This document shows, piece after piece, positions 52,534 to 60,470 of a stretch of DNA of 64,000 nt. The notes beneath the pieces were generated by a model that was given only the letters and a program-made list of their open reading frames with translations, did not search any database and was not told the origin of the DNA. The stretch's first letter is position 1; the number at the start of each line of letters is the position of its first letter. The stretch comes from Mucilaginibacter segetis (lineage in GTDB: Bacteria; Bacteroidota; Bacteroidia; Sphingobacteriales; Sphingobacteriaceae), in assembly GCF_016522075.1 (NCBI RefSeq), contig NZ_JAEHFW010000002.1, positions 186,001 to 250,000 of the forward strand. The letters are read 5' to 3'. A program made the translations under genes and the position numbers.

Positions 52534-53451
52534 ATGAAAAGAATAATACCATTATTTATTATTTGCCTTTTGAGTTGTGCTTTTGTTAAGGCCCAATCAA
52601 AATTAGAGCAGGACAGGCAGGCCATTCGTTCGCTCGCAGGTTACTATAAGGTAACTTTTAATTATGCGGAAACCTTTGCGCCCGATACCACCTATAAATT
52701 TCATCCGCGTTACCAATCCTGGGGGAATGAGTGGGCCGTTATAGTAGAGGATTCACCTAAAAAAATTGTGATACAACATTTGCTGGTGGTTGGCGACAGC
52801 ATGGTAATAAAACACTGGCGACAAGACTGGACATATGAAGACCCCACCCTGCTCGCTTTTGATACAGCTAATACATGGAAAAAAGCAACCTTTTCTCCGG
52901 CCGATATCAAAGGCAAGTGGACGCAAAAGGTATATCAGGTTGATGATAGCCCGAGATACGAAAGTATGGGCACCTGGGTACATGTAGATGGCAGGCATCA
53001 GTGGCAAAGCGAAACCGATTCGCCACTGCCACGCAGGGAGTTTTCTAAACGGAATGATTACAATGTGCTGCATAGAGGTAACCGTATATATTTAACTCCG
53101 CAAGGTTGGATGTTTGAACAGGACAACAACAAAATAATACGCACGGCTGATGGTGATAAGCTACTGGCACAGGAAAAAGGCTACGAAGAATTCACCAAAA
53201 CTGATGAGGCTAAATTTGCTTACGCCAAAACATGGTGGGCAAGTCAGCAAAATTACTGGGCCGATGTGCGAAAAATTTGGGATGAGGTGCTGGGGAAAAG
53301 CACCACTGTTAAGCTTAGCGGTAAAAAGGATGGTAAACTACTTTTCGAGCGGCTGTTTGATATGGGCGACCAGTCGGTAAAAGAAAAATGGAATTCCGCT
53401 AAAAACCGCGAAGAAGCTAAAAAAGTAATTATGGCCTATATGGTATCGTGA
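52534..53451 (+). CDS. secreted DUF6607-like hypothetical protein
   Basis: I chose the ATG at 52534 (MKRIIPLFIICLLSCAFVKAQ, a clear signal peptide) over a TTG 19 codons upstream. The mature protein of about 285 residues has a beta-rich N-terminal half (AGYYKVTFNYAETFAPDTTY, WGNEWAVIVEDSPKKIVIQHLL, KHWRQDWTYEDPTLLAFD) and a helical C-terminus. The pattern resembles the DUF6607 family. The function is unknown; neighbouring genes are metal-related, but on the opposite strand. Confidence 0.65.
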   Translation: MKRIIPLFIICLLSCAFVKAQSKLEQDRQAIRSLAGYYKVTFNYAETFAPDTTYKFHPRYQSWGNEWAVIVEDSPKKIVIQHLLVVGDSMVIKHWRQDWTYEDPTLLAFDTANTWKKATFSPADIKGKWTQKVYQVDDSPRYESMGTWVHVDGRHQWQSETDSPLPRREFSKRNDYNVLHRGNRIYLTPQGWMFEQDNNKIIRTADGDKLLAQEKGYEEFTKTDEAKFAYAKTWWASQQNYWADVRKIWDEVLGKSTTVKLSGKKDGKLLFERLFDMGDQSVKEKWNSAKNREEAKKVIMAYMVS

Positions 53452-53460
53452 TAACCACTT

Positions 53461-53490
53461 AAAACCTGCTGTTAGTTAACGGCAGGTTTT
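53461..53490. terminator. hairpin between convergent genes
   Basis: AAAACCTGC and GCAGGTTTT pair perfectly over 9 bp. The right arm lies inside the last codons of the minus-strand DUF3347 gene, so one hairpin serves the plus-strand gene and overlaps the coding end of the other. Confidence 0.75.
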
Positions 53491-53969
53491 AGGGTTATTT
53501 TAACATCGCCACACTCCAGCATTTTGCTGCCGTAATACGGATTGCGTATTTCTTCCGACTCACTTAACCAGTAAGCCTTTTTCATGGGGCAGTATTGCTG
53601 ATAAAGGGTTTGCTTATTAATTTTCAGGGCTGATACCAGTGCATACATATTTTTGGATAAGCTCTCAAAATGTTCCCGCTGATGGTCAATCTTATCCGTT
53701 TCACTGATGTGACGAGCATCAAATTTTAGTTGATCTGCATATTTAGCTAATACCTTTTGCTGTGCGGGCAGTAATTCTTTACCCGGTTGTGCTGACAATT
53801 CAGATAATAATATCCCTGCGCGGCTTTTAGCCAAGGGAGCATTATCTGCTGCCAGCGAGTTCTTTACATTAATATACGCATTGGTAATATGATCAATAGT
53901 ATTTACTTGTGGCGCTTTAACAGCAAATAAGCCGCAGGAAATAAAAAATCCAATAATAATATTCTTCAC
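53472..53969 (-). CDS. DUF3347 protein, putative metal-binding
   Basis: This 165-residue protein appears to start at GTG (53967-53969) and has a signal peptide (IIIGFFISCGLFAVKA). The N-terminal helical part (YINVKNSLAADNAPLAKSRA) and the C-terminal YCPMKKAYWLSESEEIRNPYYGSKMLECG (read in parts) match DUF3347, the domain also found at the end of CusB-like copper efflux adaptors. Cys and Met residues in CPM and MLECG could bind copper. It is near the HMA cluster but is a separate unit. Confidence 0.83.
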   Translation of the reverse strand: MKNIIIGFFISCGLFAVKAPQVNTIDHITNAYINVKNSLAADNAPLAKSRAGILLSELSAQPGKELLPAQQKVLAKYADQLKFDARHISETDKIDHQREHFESLSKNMYALVSALKINKQTLYQQYCPMKKAYWLSESEEIRNPYYGSKMLECGDVKITLKPAVN

Positions 53970-54019
53970 AATTAATTTATAATTTGGTTAACAAAGCTAT
54001 TAGTATTTCGCTCCCCTGT

Positions 54020-54460
54020 TTATTTATTTTTATACTGATCGATGATCTTCTTGCAACCAGCTTCTATCATTTTAAAAACAGGGGTAAATTGTGTATCATC
54101 ATAATAAGGATCGGGAACTATTTTATCGCCTAATAACAGTTTTACCTTTGCGCGATGCGCATCATCGCCGGCCATCGCTAAAATATCCGAGAGGTTACTT
54201 TTATCCATTACCAGTATCAGGTCGAACTCATCAAAATCACTTTTGCGGAACAAACGGCACACCTGCCCACTGATGTCGATACCCTGCTCGCGGGCGGCCT
54301 TAACCGATCGTCTGTCGGGGCCTTCGCCTACATGCCAGTTGCCTGTGCCTGCCGAATCTATCTCCCAATCCAAACCCTCTTGTGTGGCCAGGTGCTGCAT
54401 AATACCTTCCGCCAGCGGCGAACGGCAAATATTGCCCAGGCAAACCATTAATATTTTCAT
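54020..54460 (-). CDS. low-molecular-weight protein tyrosine phosphatase
   Basis: This 146-residue phosphatase has the P-loop CLGNICRSP with Cys7 and Arg13 at its N-terminus, and the general-acid aspartate in VPDPYYDDTQF. All catalytic residues are intact. Such enzymes reverse tyrosine phosphorylation on capsule-assembly kinases or other proteins. No kinase gene is nearby. It lies downstream of an inverted repeat at 54484-54529. Confidence 0.93.
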   Translation of the reverse strand: MKILMVCLGNICRSPLAEGIMQHLATQEGLDWEIDSAGTGNWHVGEGPDRRSVKAAREQGIDISGQVCRLFRKSDFDEFDLILVMDKSNLSDILAMAGDDAHRAKVKLLLGDKIVPDPYYDDTQFTPVFKMIEAGCKKIIDQYKNK

Positions 54461-54483
54461 AAGGTAAATGTGAAAATATGCAG

Positions 54484-54529
54484 TATGCTGATGTGCAGAT
54501 ATTTATTTGCACATTCAAGCATCAGCATA
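54484..54529. repeat. inverted repeat between S1/P1 nuclease and phosphatase genes
   Basis: TATGCTGATG and CATCAGCATA are perfect 10-bp inverted copies, with nested TGCA...TTGCA pairing. It lies just downstream of the nuclease stop and before the phosphatase start, so it is probably a terminator-like or leader hairpin; no T-run follows. Confidence 0.5.
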
Positions 54530-54544
54530 ACTGCACATCAATTA

Positions 54545-55342
54545 TTAGCCAAACAACTCGTTTAATACTCCTGCTAAACGTACACCGCCTTTTAGTAATT
54601 GGTTATTAAGCAGGCTGATGTATTTAAAATTGTATTTATAACCATTTATGTTCTCTCCGTTTTGGGCGTCTGCATAAATATTGTCCGCTAACTTGCTCGA
54701 CTCAAACAACCATTGGCTTATCGGTGCTTTTTGCCATTCGGTGCGCTCGGTGGCCGTAGTATGGTTTATCGCGTTAGCATATTCGGTATAGCTTAACTGC
54801 TGAAATTCTATTAATTGCGTATCCCATATAGAATGCAAGTTGGTAGGTGTGCTGAACCAGTTCACCTTTATATCATTACCTCCCTTATCCGCAGTGTGTG
54901 CAGTATGCATGGGCTGGTGAACATCTTCCACAATATGGATAAGCATACGCAGGTAAAGTAATTTATTGGCTTGCGGCAGATCTTTCTTTTTCAGTTCACC
55001 TATTAAAAAGTTCAGCTTGGTGTAAGCATCCACGCTGGTATCCTTTAATAAAAATGCCTGCATTTCCGGATAGGTGTATGGCTTATCAAAATCAATATAA
55101 TGCCAGCTGGAAAGGTAGCTGTACGCCGGATCGGATTTAATAAAATCAGCCCAATTACTGGCCATAGCTACCGACTCATCTCCTAAAATTGCCTGTATGG
55201 CTTTACGTGCTTTGGGGGTAAGGTAGCTTTCGGCTATCTGGCCGCAAACCCGGTGCCCGGTGGTACCCCATGCCATACTTTGCAGGGGCAGATACATAAC
55301 AGCTACTCCTAACAATAGCTTTTTTAATACATTCAGTTTCAT
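54545..55342 (-). CDS. S1/P1-type secreted nuclease
   Basis: This 265-residue protein has a signal peptide ending at QSMA, so the mature N-terminus is Trp25, the residue that binds zinc through its amino group in P1 nuclease. Further zinc-ligand segments are WGTTGHRVCGQIAESYL, HYIDFDKPYTYPE, LIHIVEDVHQPMHTAH and NLHSIWDTQLIEF. All are intact. The enzyme hydrolyses single-stranded nucleic acids outside the cytoplasm for nutrient or phosphate scavenging. It is probably co-transcribed with the lipoprotein gene, 7 bases upstream. Confidence 0.92.
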   Translation of the reverse strand: MKLNVLKKLLLGVAVMYLPLQSMAWGTTGHRVCGQIAESYLTPKARKAIQAILGDESVAMASNWADFIKSDPAYSYLSSWHYIDFDKPYTYPEMQAFLLKDTSVDAYTKLNFLIGELKKKDLPQANKLLYLRMLIHIVEDVHQPMHTAHTADKGGNDIKVNWFSTPTNLHSIWDTQLIEFQQLSYTEYANAINHTTATERTEWQKAPISQWLFESSKLADNIYADAQNGENINGYKYNFKYISLLNNQLLKGGVRLAGVLNELFG

Positions 55343-55349
55343 ATATAAT

Positions 55350-55853
55350 TTACAAGGGTTTGGGAATACAAGTACTCTTTTTTATTAAACGTAATTCAAG
55401 AGGTATAACGCTGGATGTGGGATTAAATTGAATAAGCGAGTCGGTTTTTTTACCGATCACAAATTCTTCTTCATAAACACCCGACCTGAAGCATCCTCCG
55501 GGCTCTTTATAACTCATATCAGCATTGCAGAAAAGTCCCTTCAAATGCAGGGTGTCACTCTTTTGATAATAGTCGCCTTTAGCATACTCAGCCCAATGAC
55601 CGCTTTTATAACACGTATCCGCCCCGGGATTGGTTTTACTGAATGATTGCACGCTTACAAAAAAAGAATCGCAGCTGAATTTAAAATGGTATAAAGAATA
55701 ATTAACCAGCTGTTTCTCCATACTGATACTGTCCTGCTGCCACTCACCCTGCAAATAATCCGTTCCCAGTGTTTGCATATCCGGATTGAAACGGCAGGAG
55801 AGCGAAAGCATTAAACCAACAGCTAACAGGACAAAGACAGGTGTTTTTTGCAT
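55350..55853 (-). CDS. hypothetical lipoprotein
   Basis: The start is the ATG at 55851-55853, because the longer frame runs through the CCCTCTCC palindrome and the fumC end. The protein of about 167 residues begins MQKTPVFVLLAVGLMLSLSC, giving a lipobox Cys. The mature part has strands (YLQGEWQQDSISMEKQLVN, YHFKFSCDSFFVSVQSF) and several cysteines (DTCYKSGHWAE, LFCNADMSYKEPGGC) suggesting disulfides. I do not recognise the family. Confidence 0.6.
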   Translation of the reverse strand: MQKTPVFVLLAVGLMLSLSCRFNPDMQTLGTDYLQGEWQQDSISMEKQLVNYSLYHFKFSCDSFFVSVQSFSKTNPGADTCYKSGHWAEYAKGDYYQKSDTLHLKGLFCNADMSYKEPGGCFRSGVYEEEFVIGKKTDSLIQFNPTSSVIPLELRLIKKSTCIPKPL

Positions 55854-55863
55854 AGTATTTAAT

Positions 55864-55888
55864 ACCCTCTCCTTTTGTGGGAGAGGGT
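55864..55888. repeat. CCCTCTCC palindrome
   Basis: ACCCTCTCC and GGAGAGGGT flank a 7-base loop. The element resembles that at 4396-4419 and lies between the fumC stop and the lipoprotein start, where it could terminate fumC transcription or simply be a dispersed repeat. Confidence 0.6.
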
Positions 55889-55900
55889 TAGGTAATGATC

Positions 55901-57298
55901 TTATTTTAAGCTGCCTATCATATTTCCAGGCTTCACCCATTCGTCAAACTGTTGGCTGGTAAGTAATTCCAGCTCTATGGCCGCTTCACGTAACGATTTA
56001 TTTTCCTTTAATGCTTTCTTAGCAATTTTGGCCGCATTCTCATAACCGATATGCGGATTAAGCGCGGTTACCAGCATCAGCGAATTTTCCAGGTGCTTTT
56101 TAATACCGTCGTAATTTGGTTCAATGCCCGATGCGCAGTGGTCAGTAAACGAAACGCAGGCATCGCCTATCAGCCTGGCAGATTGTAAAAAGTTCGCCGC
56201 CATAACAGGCTTAAACACGTTAAGTTCATAATGTCCGTTTGAGCCGCCTATGCTGATGGTTACATCGTTACCCATTACCTGCGCGGCAACCATGGTAACC
56301 GCCTCGTTTTGGGTTGGGTTAACCTTGCCCGGCATAATAGATGAACCCGGTTCATTATCCGGGATATGTATTTCGCCGATACCCGAACGCGGTCCCGAAG
56401 CCAGCATGCGTATATCGTTAGCTATCTTCATTAACGATACCGCTATCTGTTTTAACGCGCCGTGGCTCTCCACAATAGCGTCATGCGCAGCCAGTGCCTC
56501 AAATTTGTTTTCGGCAGTAACAAAAGGCAGGCCTGTAAACTGGGCAATGTATTCCGCCACTTTAACATCATAGCCCTGGGGTGTATTTATACCCGTACCA
56601 ACGGCAGTACCACCCAAAGCCAGTTCGGAAAGGTGGGGAAGCGTATTTTTTAACGCCTTTAAGCCATGATTTAGCTGCGATACATAACCCGAGAACTCCT
56701 GTCCCAAAGTTAGCGGAGTGGCATCCATCAGGTGGGTACGGCCAATTTTAACCACACTTTTAAAAGCTTCGCTTTTAGCCTGTAAGGTATCGCGCAGTTT
56801 CTCCACACCGGGGATGGTTACATCCGTCAGTATTTTGTAGGCCGCGATATGCATAGCTGTAGGGTAAGTATCATTTGACGACTGCGATTTATTCACATCA
56901 TCATTAGGGTGAATAAAAGTTTTACCCTCACCCAGTTTATTACCCTGCAAAACGTGTGAACGGTTGGCTACCACCTCGTTCACATTCATGTTTGATTGCG
57001 TGCCCGATCCGGTTTGCCATATCACCAGCGGAAACTCGTTCGCCAGTTCCCCTTTCAATATCTCGTCGCAAACCTGTGCTATCAGGTCGCGCTTTTCGGC
57101 AGGCAGTACGCCGCAATCCGTGTTGGTATAAGCGGCGGCCTTTTTAAGGTAAGCAAAAGCCTCTATGATCTCCTTAGGCATTGATGCCTCCGGACCTATC
57201 TTAAAATTATTGCGCGAGCGCTCGGTTTGCGCTCCCCAGTATTTATCGGCAGGCACCTGTACAGGGCCCATGGTGTCATGTTCGGTTCTGAAACTCAT
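55901..57298 (-). CDS. fumC: class II fumarate hydratase
   Basis: This protein of about 465 residues starts at the ATG at 57296-57298 ([16 protein letters not shown]); a longer start 9 codons upstream is less likely. It interconverts fumarate and malate without an iron-sulfur cluster. Signature segments are [52 protein letters not shown] (read in parts) and the catalytic loop [16 protein letters not shown]. The length is standard. It has its own -7 box at 57323-57330. Confidence 0.96.
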   Translation of the reverse strand: MSFRTEHDTMGPVQVPADKYWGAQTERSRNNFKIGPEASMPKEIIEAFAYLKKAAAYTNTDCGVLPAEKRDLIAQVCDEILKGELANEFPLVIWQTGSGTQSNMNVNEVVANRSHVLQGNKLGEGKTFIHPNDDVNKSQSSNDTYPTAMHIAAYKILTDVTIPGVEKLRDTLQAKSEAFKSVVKIGRTHLMDATPLTLGQEFSGYVSQLNHGLKALKNTLPHLSELALGGTAVGTGINTPQGYDVKVAEYIAQFTGLPFVTAENKFEALAAHDAIVESHGALKQIAVSLMKIANDIRMLASGPRSGIGEIHIPDNEPGSSIMPGKVNPTQNEAVTMVAAQVMGNDVTISIGGSNGHYELNVFKPVMAANFLQSARLIGDACVSFTDHCASGIEPNYDGIKKHLENSLMLVTALNPHIGYENAAKIAKKALKENKSLREAAIELELLTSQQFDEWVKPGNMIGSLK

Positions 57299-57322
57299 TA
57301 TAATAGTACTTTGTTGCGGGTG

Positions 57323-57330
57323 CAAAGTTA
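57323..57330 (-). promoter_or_regulatory. -7 box of fumC
   Basis: On the minus strand TAACTTTG fits TAnnTTTG about 25 bases before the fumC start, giving a short leader. Confidence 0.5.
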
Positions 57331-57466
57331 GGATTTTATGCTTAGTTAGCTAAATGCCTGCCGGTAATCTTTTTAGTACAATGTATATTAACACCCCCAT
57401 TGCCACATCCCGGTAAAAATCACGAACAAAAAGCCTTCTGCAACTGTTGAACTATTAGCGTTTGCT

Positions 57467-57474
57467 TAATTTTG
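57467..57474 (+). promoter_or_regulatory. -7 box just before the CoA-binding protein gene
   Basis: TAATTTTG fits TAnnTTTG and ends 7 bases before the ATG at 57482, so the transcript should have little or no leader. Confidence 0.5.
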
Positions 57475-57481
57475 TATAACC

Positions 57482-57847
57482 ATGGCTGATAAAAAAACAC
57501 TGATACTTGGCGCAACGCCCGACACCGGTCGTTATGCTAACCTGGCTGCTAACCGACTGGTAAGCCGCGGACACAGCATTGTTAACGTAGGCATAAAAAC
57601 CGGCGAAGTAGCAGGTGTACCCATAGAAAAACCCGAAACCATCCACACCGATATTGATACCATTACCCTGTACGTTGGTCCGCAGAACCAGCCGCCCCTG
57701 TACGACTATATACTTAACACCAAACCCAAACGCATCATATTTAACCCCGGCACCGAAAACGCCGAACTGCGCCGCATGGCCCACGAAAACGGCATAACCA
57801 CCGACTACGCCTGTACGTTGGTGCTGTTATCTATAGGCCAGTATTGA
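57482..57847 (+). CDS. CoA-binding domain protein (YccU-like)
   Basis: This 121-residue Rossmann protein has the CoA-binding family pattern: LILGATPDTGRYANLAANRLVSRGHSIVNVG (read in parts), DTITLYVGPQNQPPLYDYIL, KRIIFNPGTENAELRRMAHENG and CTLVLLSIGQY. Members resemble the nucleotide-binding part of succinyl-CoA synthetase, but their role is not established. The gene stands alone and divergent from fumC. Confidence 0.9.
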   Translation: MADKKTLILGATPDTGRYANLAANRLVSRGHSIVNVGIKTGEVAGVPIEKPETIHTDIDTITLYVGPQNQPPLYDYILNTKPKRIIFNPGTENAELRRMAHENGITTDYACTLVLLSIGQY

Positions 57848-57982
57848 GATTCTTATTAATTTCCTTCTTATACCTATAATCTATATATGTTATCCTAAAC
57901 TTATTTTAGGAATTAATAATATATTGGCTAAATATTCCCGCTAACTCATTCAACACTTGTTATTTAAAATAATAATATATAC

Positions 57983-58005
57983 TATTGTGTATTATTGACA
58001 CAATA
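57983..58005. promoter_or_regulatory. operator-like inverted repeat before the GH3 cluster
   Basis: TATTGTGT (57983-57990) and ACACAATA (57998-58005) are perfect inverted 8-mers separated by 7 bases, about 78 bases before the first GH3 start. This fits a repressor or activator site for the glycosidase operon. The rest of the 235-base gap (57848-58082) is AT-rich with no other feature that I can see. Confidence 0.5.
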
Positions 58006-58082
58006 TCTGTTTTTTTGTGTCAGCACAACCAATCAATTATTTTATTATAACCTGATATTAACCACTTAAAAGAGTGTTCCTC

Positions 58083-60464
58083 ATGAGAAAAAACTACACT
58101 GTATGCACGGTATTGTCCGTTTTTGCGCTGGTATGCCTGCTGCAAATCCCGGGCTTCGCCCAAAACAAAAAAAGCGCGCCACAGCTTAACACCAAAAATG
58201 TAAAGCAGGTGGTAGCCGCCATGACGCTCGAAGAAAAAGCCAAGATGGTGGTAGGGATGGGTTTCCGTATGCCGGGCATGCCGCCGCCGAGTAAAAAACA
58301 AAAAAAGGAAGGTGTGGATATCGGCGGGTTCAAGCTCCCCCCTTCCGATCCGGATGCTTATAACATTCCGGAGCGAGTGCCCGGTGCTGCTGGTCGTACC
58401 CATGCTATTGCGCGCTTAGGTATCCCGTCGCTAACCGTTTCCGACGGGCCTGCGGGTTTACGTATTCAGCCCAAACGCGATGGCGACAGTGTTAAAACTT
58501 ATTATGCCACCGCTTTCCCGGTAGCTACTTTACTGGCTTCCTCCTGGGATACCTCGCTGGTACGCAAAGTAGGTGTTGCCTTTGGTAACGAAGTGCGCGA
58601 GTACGGCGTGGATATTTTATTAGCTCCCGCCCTTAACATTCACCGCGACCCGCTGGGTGGCCGTAATTTTGAATACTACTCCGAAGATCCTTTAGTATCC
58701 GGCCGCATGGCCGCTGCCATAGTAGAGGGCATCCAATCGAACGGAGTGGGTACTTCCATTAAGCACTTTGTAGCCAACAACCAGGAAACCAGCCGTAACA
58801 GCATCAACACTATAGTAAGTGAACGTGCCCTGCGCGAGTTGTATTTAAAAGGTTTCGAGATCAGCGTAAAGGCTGCCCAGCCGTGGACGGTGATGTCATC
58901 ATACAACCTGCTGAATGGCACTTATACGTCCGAACGCCGCGACCTGCTCACCACCATTTTAAGGGGAGAGTGGGGTTTTAAGGGGTTCGTGATGACGGAT
59001 TGGTTTGGCGGTAAGGATGCCGTTGCTCAGATACACGCCGGTAACGACCTGTTAATGCCGGGCAGCCCTAACCAGTCGGAAGCCATTGTAGAGGCTGTTA
59101 AATCGGGCAAACTAAATGTAAAAGATCTGGACGAAAGCGTAGAGCGCATACTACATATTGTGCTGGAATCGCCTACGTTCAAAAAATACAAATATTCTGA
59201 TGCACCCGATCTTAAAGAGCATGCCGAAGTTTCGCGCATGGCGGCAGCTAACGGTATGGTATTGTTAAAGAATGATGATAGCGCCCTGCCGCTTAAGAGT
59301 GGCAAAAGCGTGGCTGTTTTTGGCAATACCTCTTATGATATTATAGCAGGCGGTAGCGGTAGCGGCGATGTAAACAAGGCCTATACCATATCACTTTTAC
59401 AAGGGCTGGATAATGCAGGCTATAAGGTAGATGCTAACCTTGCCAACAGCTATACCGGCTACATTGCTGATGCTAAGGCCAAACGTCCTAAACAGCGCAA
59501 CTTTTTTATGCTGCCGCCTCCCATCCCTGAAATGGATGTTACCGGGATGATAACTACCGAAGCCGAAAATACCGACGTAGCCCTGGTTACCATTGGCCGC
59601 AACGCGGGCGAAGGTGCCGACCGTAAACTGGAGAATGATTTCTATCTGTCGGATACAGAAAAAGCCATGCTGAAAAGTATTTCGGATGCCTACCATGCTA
59701 AAGGCAAAAAAGTAGTGGTGGTATTAAATATAGGCGGAGTTATTGAAACTGCCAGCTGGCGCGATTGGGTTGACGGTATTTTATTGGCCTGGCAACCCGG
59801 CCTGGAAGCAGGCAACGCCATCGCCGATATATTAAGCGGCAAGGTAAATCCATCTGGCAGGTTAGCTACTACCTTCCCGGTTGATTACGGGCAGATACCT
59901 GCCGGTAAAAACTTCCCGGGCACCCCGGCAGCAAAACCTACACAGGTAGTGTACGAAGAAGGCATGTACGTAGGTTATCGTTACTTTAACACCTTTAATG
60001 TAAAACCGGCGTATGCCTTTGGTTATGGTTTATCGTATACCAATTTTGATTTCAGCGATATTAAACTGAGTGATAAAAACTTCAACGGTACGCTTACCAT
60101 AAACGTAAGGGTTAAAAATACCGGGTCTGTTGCAGGCCGCGAGGTAGTGCAAATGTACCTGTCGGCACCAACCAAAACATTGGATAAACCATCCGAAGAG
60201 TTGAAAGGTTTTGTTAAAACTGTGATGCTGCAGCCGGGGCAATCGCAGGTTGTGGGTTTTGTTATACGCGCTACAGATCTGGCTTCATTCAATACCGATA
60301 AACAAGCATGGATAGCCGATGCAGGAAAGTACACGGTTAAAATAGGTCCATCGTCTGAAGACATCAAACAAAGTGAGAGTTTTAACCTGGCTGCCGATAT
60401 AATTACTGAGAAGGTAAATAAAGCATTAGTACCACAACAGCCAATTACCGAACTAAAAAAATAA
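58083..60464 (+). CDS. GH3 beta-glucosidase-type enzyme 1
   Basis: I placed the start at the ATG 58083 (signal peptide, cleavage near GFAQ-NK) rather than the in-frame GTG at 58074. The protein is about 793 residues: GH3 N-domain (about 40-370, SDGPAGLR, GGRNFEYYSEDP, KHFVANNQE), nucleophile Asp306 in GFVMTDWFGG, GH3 C-domain (about 390-640) and a fibronectin-III-like domain (about 690-780). This is the standard layout of exported beta-glucosidases and beta-xylosidases. The exact sugar is unknown. It is followed 6 bases later by a second GH3. Confidence 0.93.
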   Translation: MRKNYTVCTVLSVFALVCLLQIPGFAQNKKSAPQLNTKNVKQVVAAMTLEEKAKMVVGMGFRMPGMPPPSKKQKKEGVDIGGFKLPPSDPDAYNIPERVPGAAGRTHAIARLGIPSLTVSDGPAGLRIQPKRDGDSVKTYYATAFPVATLLASSWDTSLVRKVGVAFGNEVREYGVDILLAPALNIHRDPLGGRNFEYYSEDPLVSGRMAAAIVEGIQSNGVGTSIKHFVANNQETSRNSINTIVSERALRELYLKGFEISVKAAQPWTVMSSYNLLNGTYTSERRDLLTTILRGEWGFKGFVMTDWFGGKDAVAQIHAGNDLLMPGSPNQSEAIVEAVKSGKLNVKDLDESVERILHIVLESPTFKKYKYSDAPDLKEHAEVSRMAAANGMVLLKNDDSALPLKSGKSVAVFGNTSYDIIAGGSGSGDVNKAYTISLLQGLDNAGYKVDANLANSYTGYIADAKAKRPKQRNFFMLPPPIPEMDVTGMITTEAENTDVALVTIGRNAGEGADRKLENDFYLSDTEKAMLKSISDAYHAKGKKVVVVLNIGGVIETASWRDWVDGILLAWQPGLEAGNAIADILSGKVNPSGRLATTFPVDYGQIPAGKNFPGTPAAKPTQVVYEEGMYVGYRYFNTFNVKPAYAFGYGLSYTNFDFSDIKLSDKNFNGTLTINVRVKNTGSVAGREVVQMYLSAPTKTLDKPSEELKGFVKTVMLQPGQSQVVGFVIRATDLASFNTDKQAWIADAGKYTVKIGPSSEDIKQSESFNLAADIITEKVNKALVPQQPITELKK

Positions 60465-60470
60465 ACCCCT

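Noticed and set aside
55854..55940. N-terminal extension of the lipoprotein gene
   Set aside because: The extra 29 codons run through the CCCTCTCC palindrome and into the fumC 3' end, and the lipoprotein signal starts only at the ATG at 55853.
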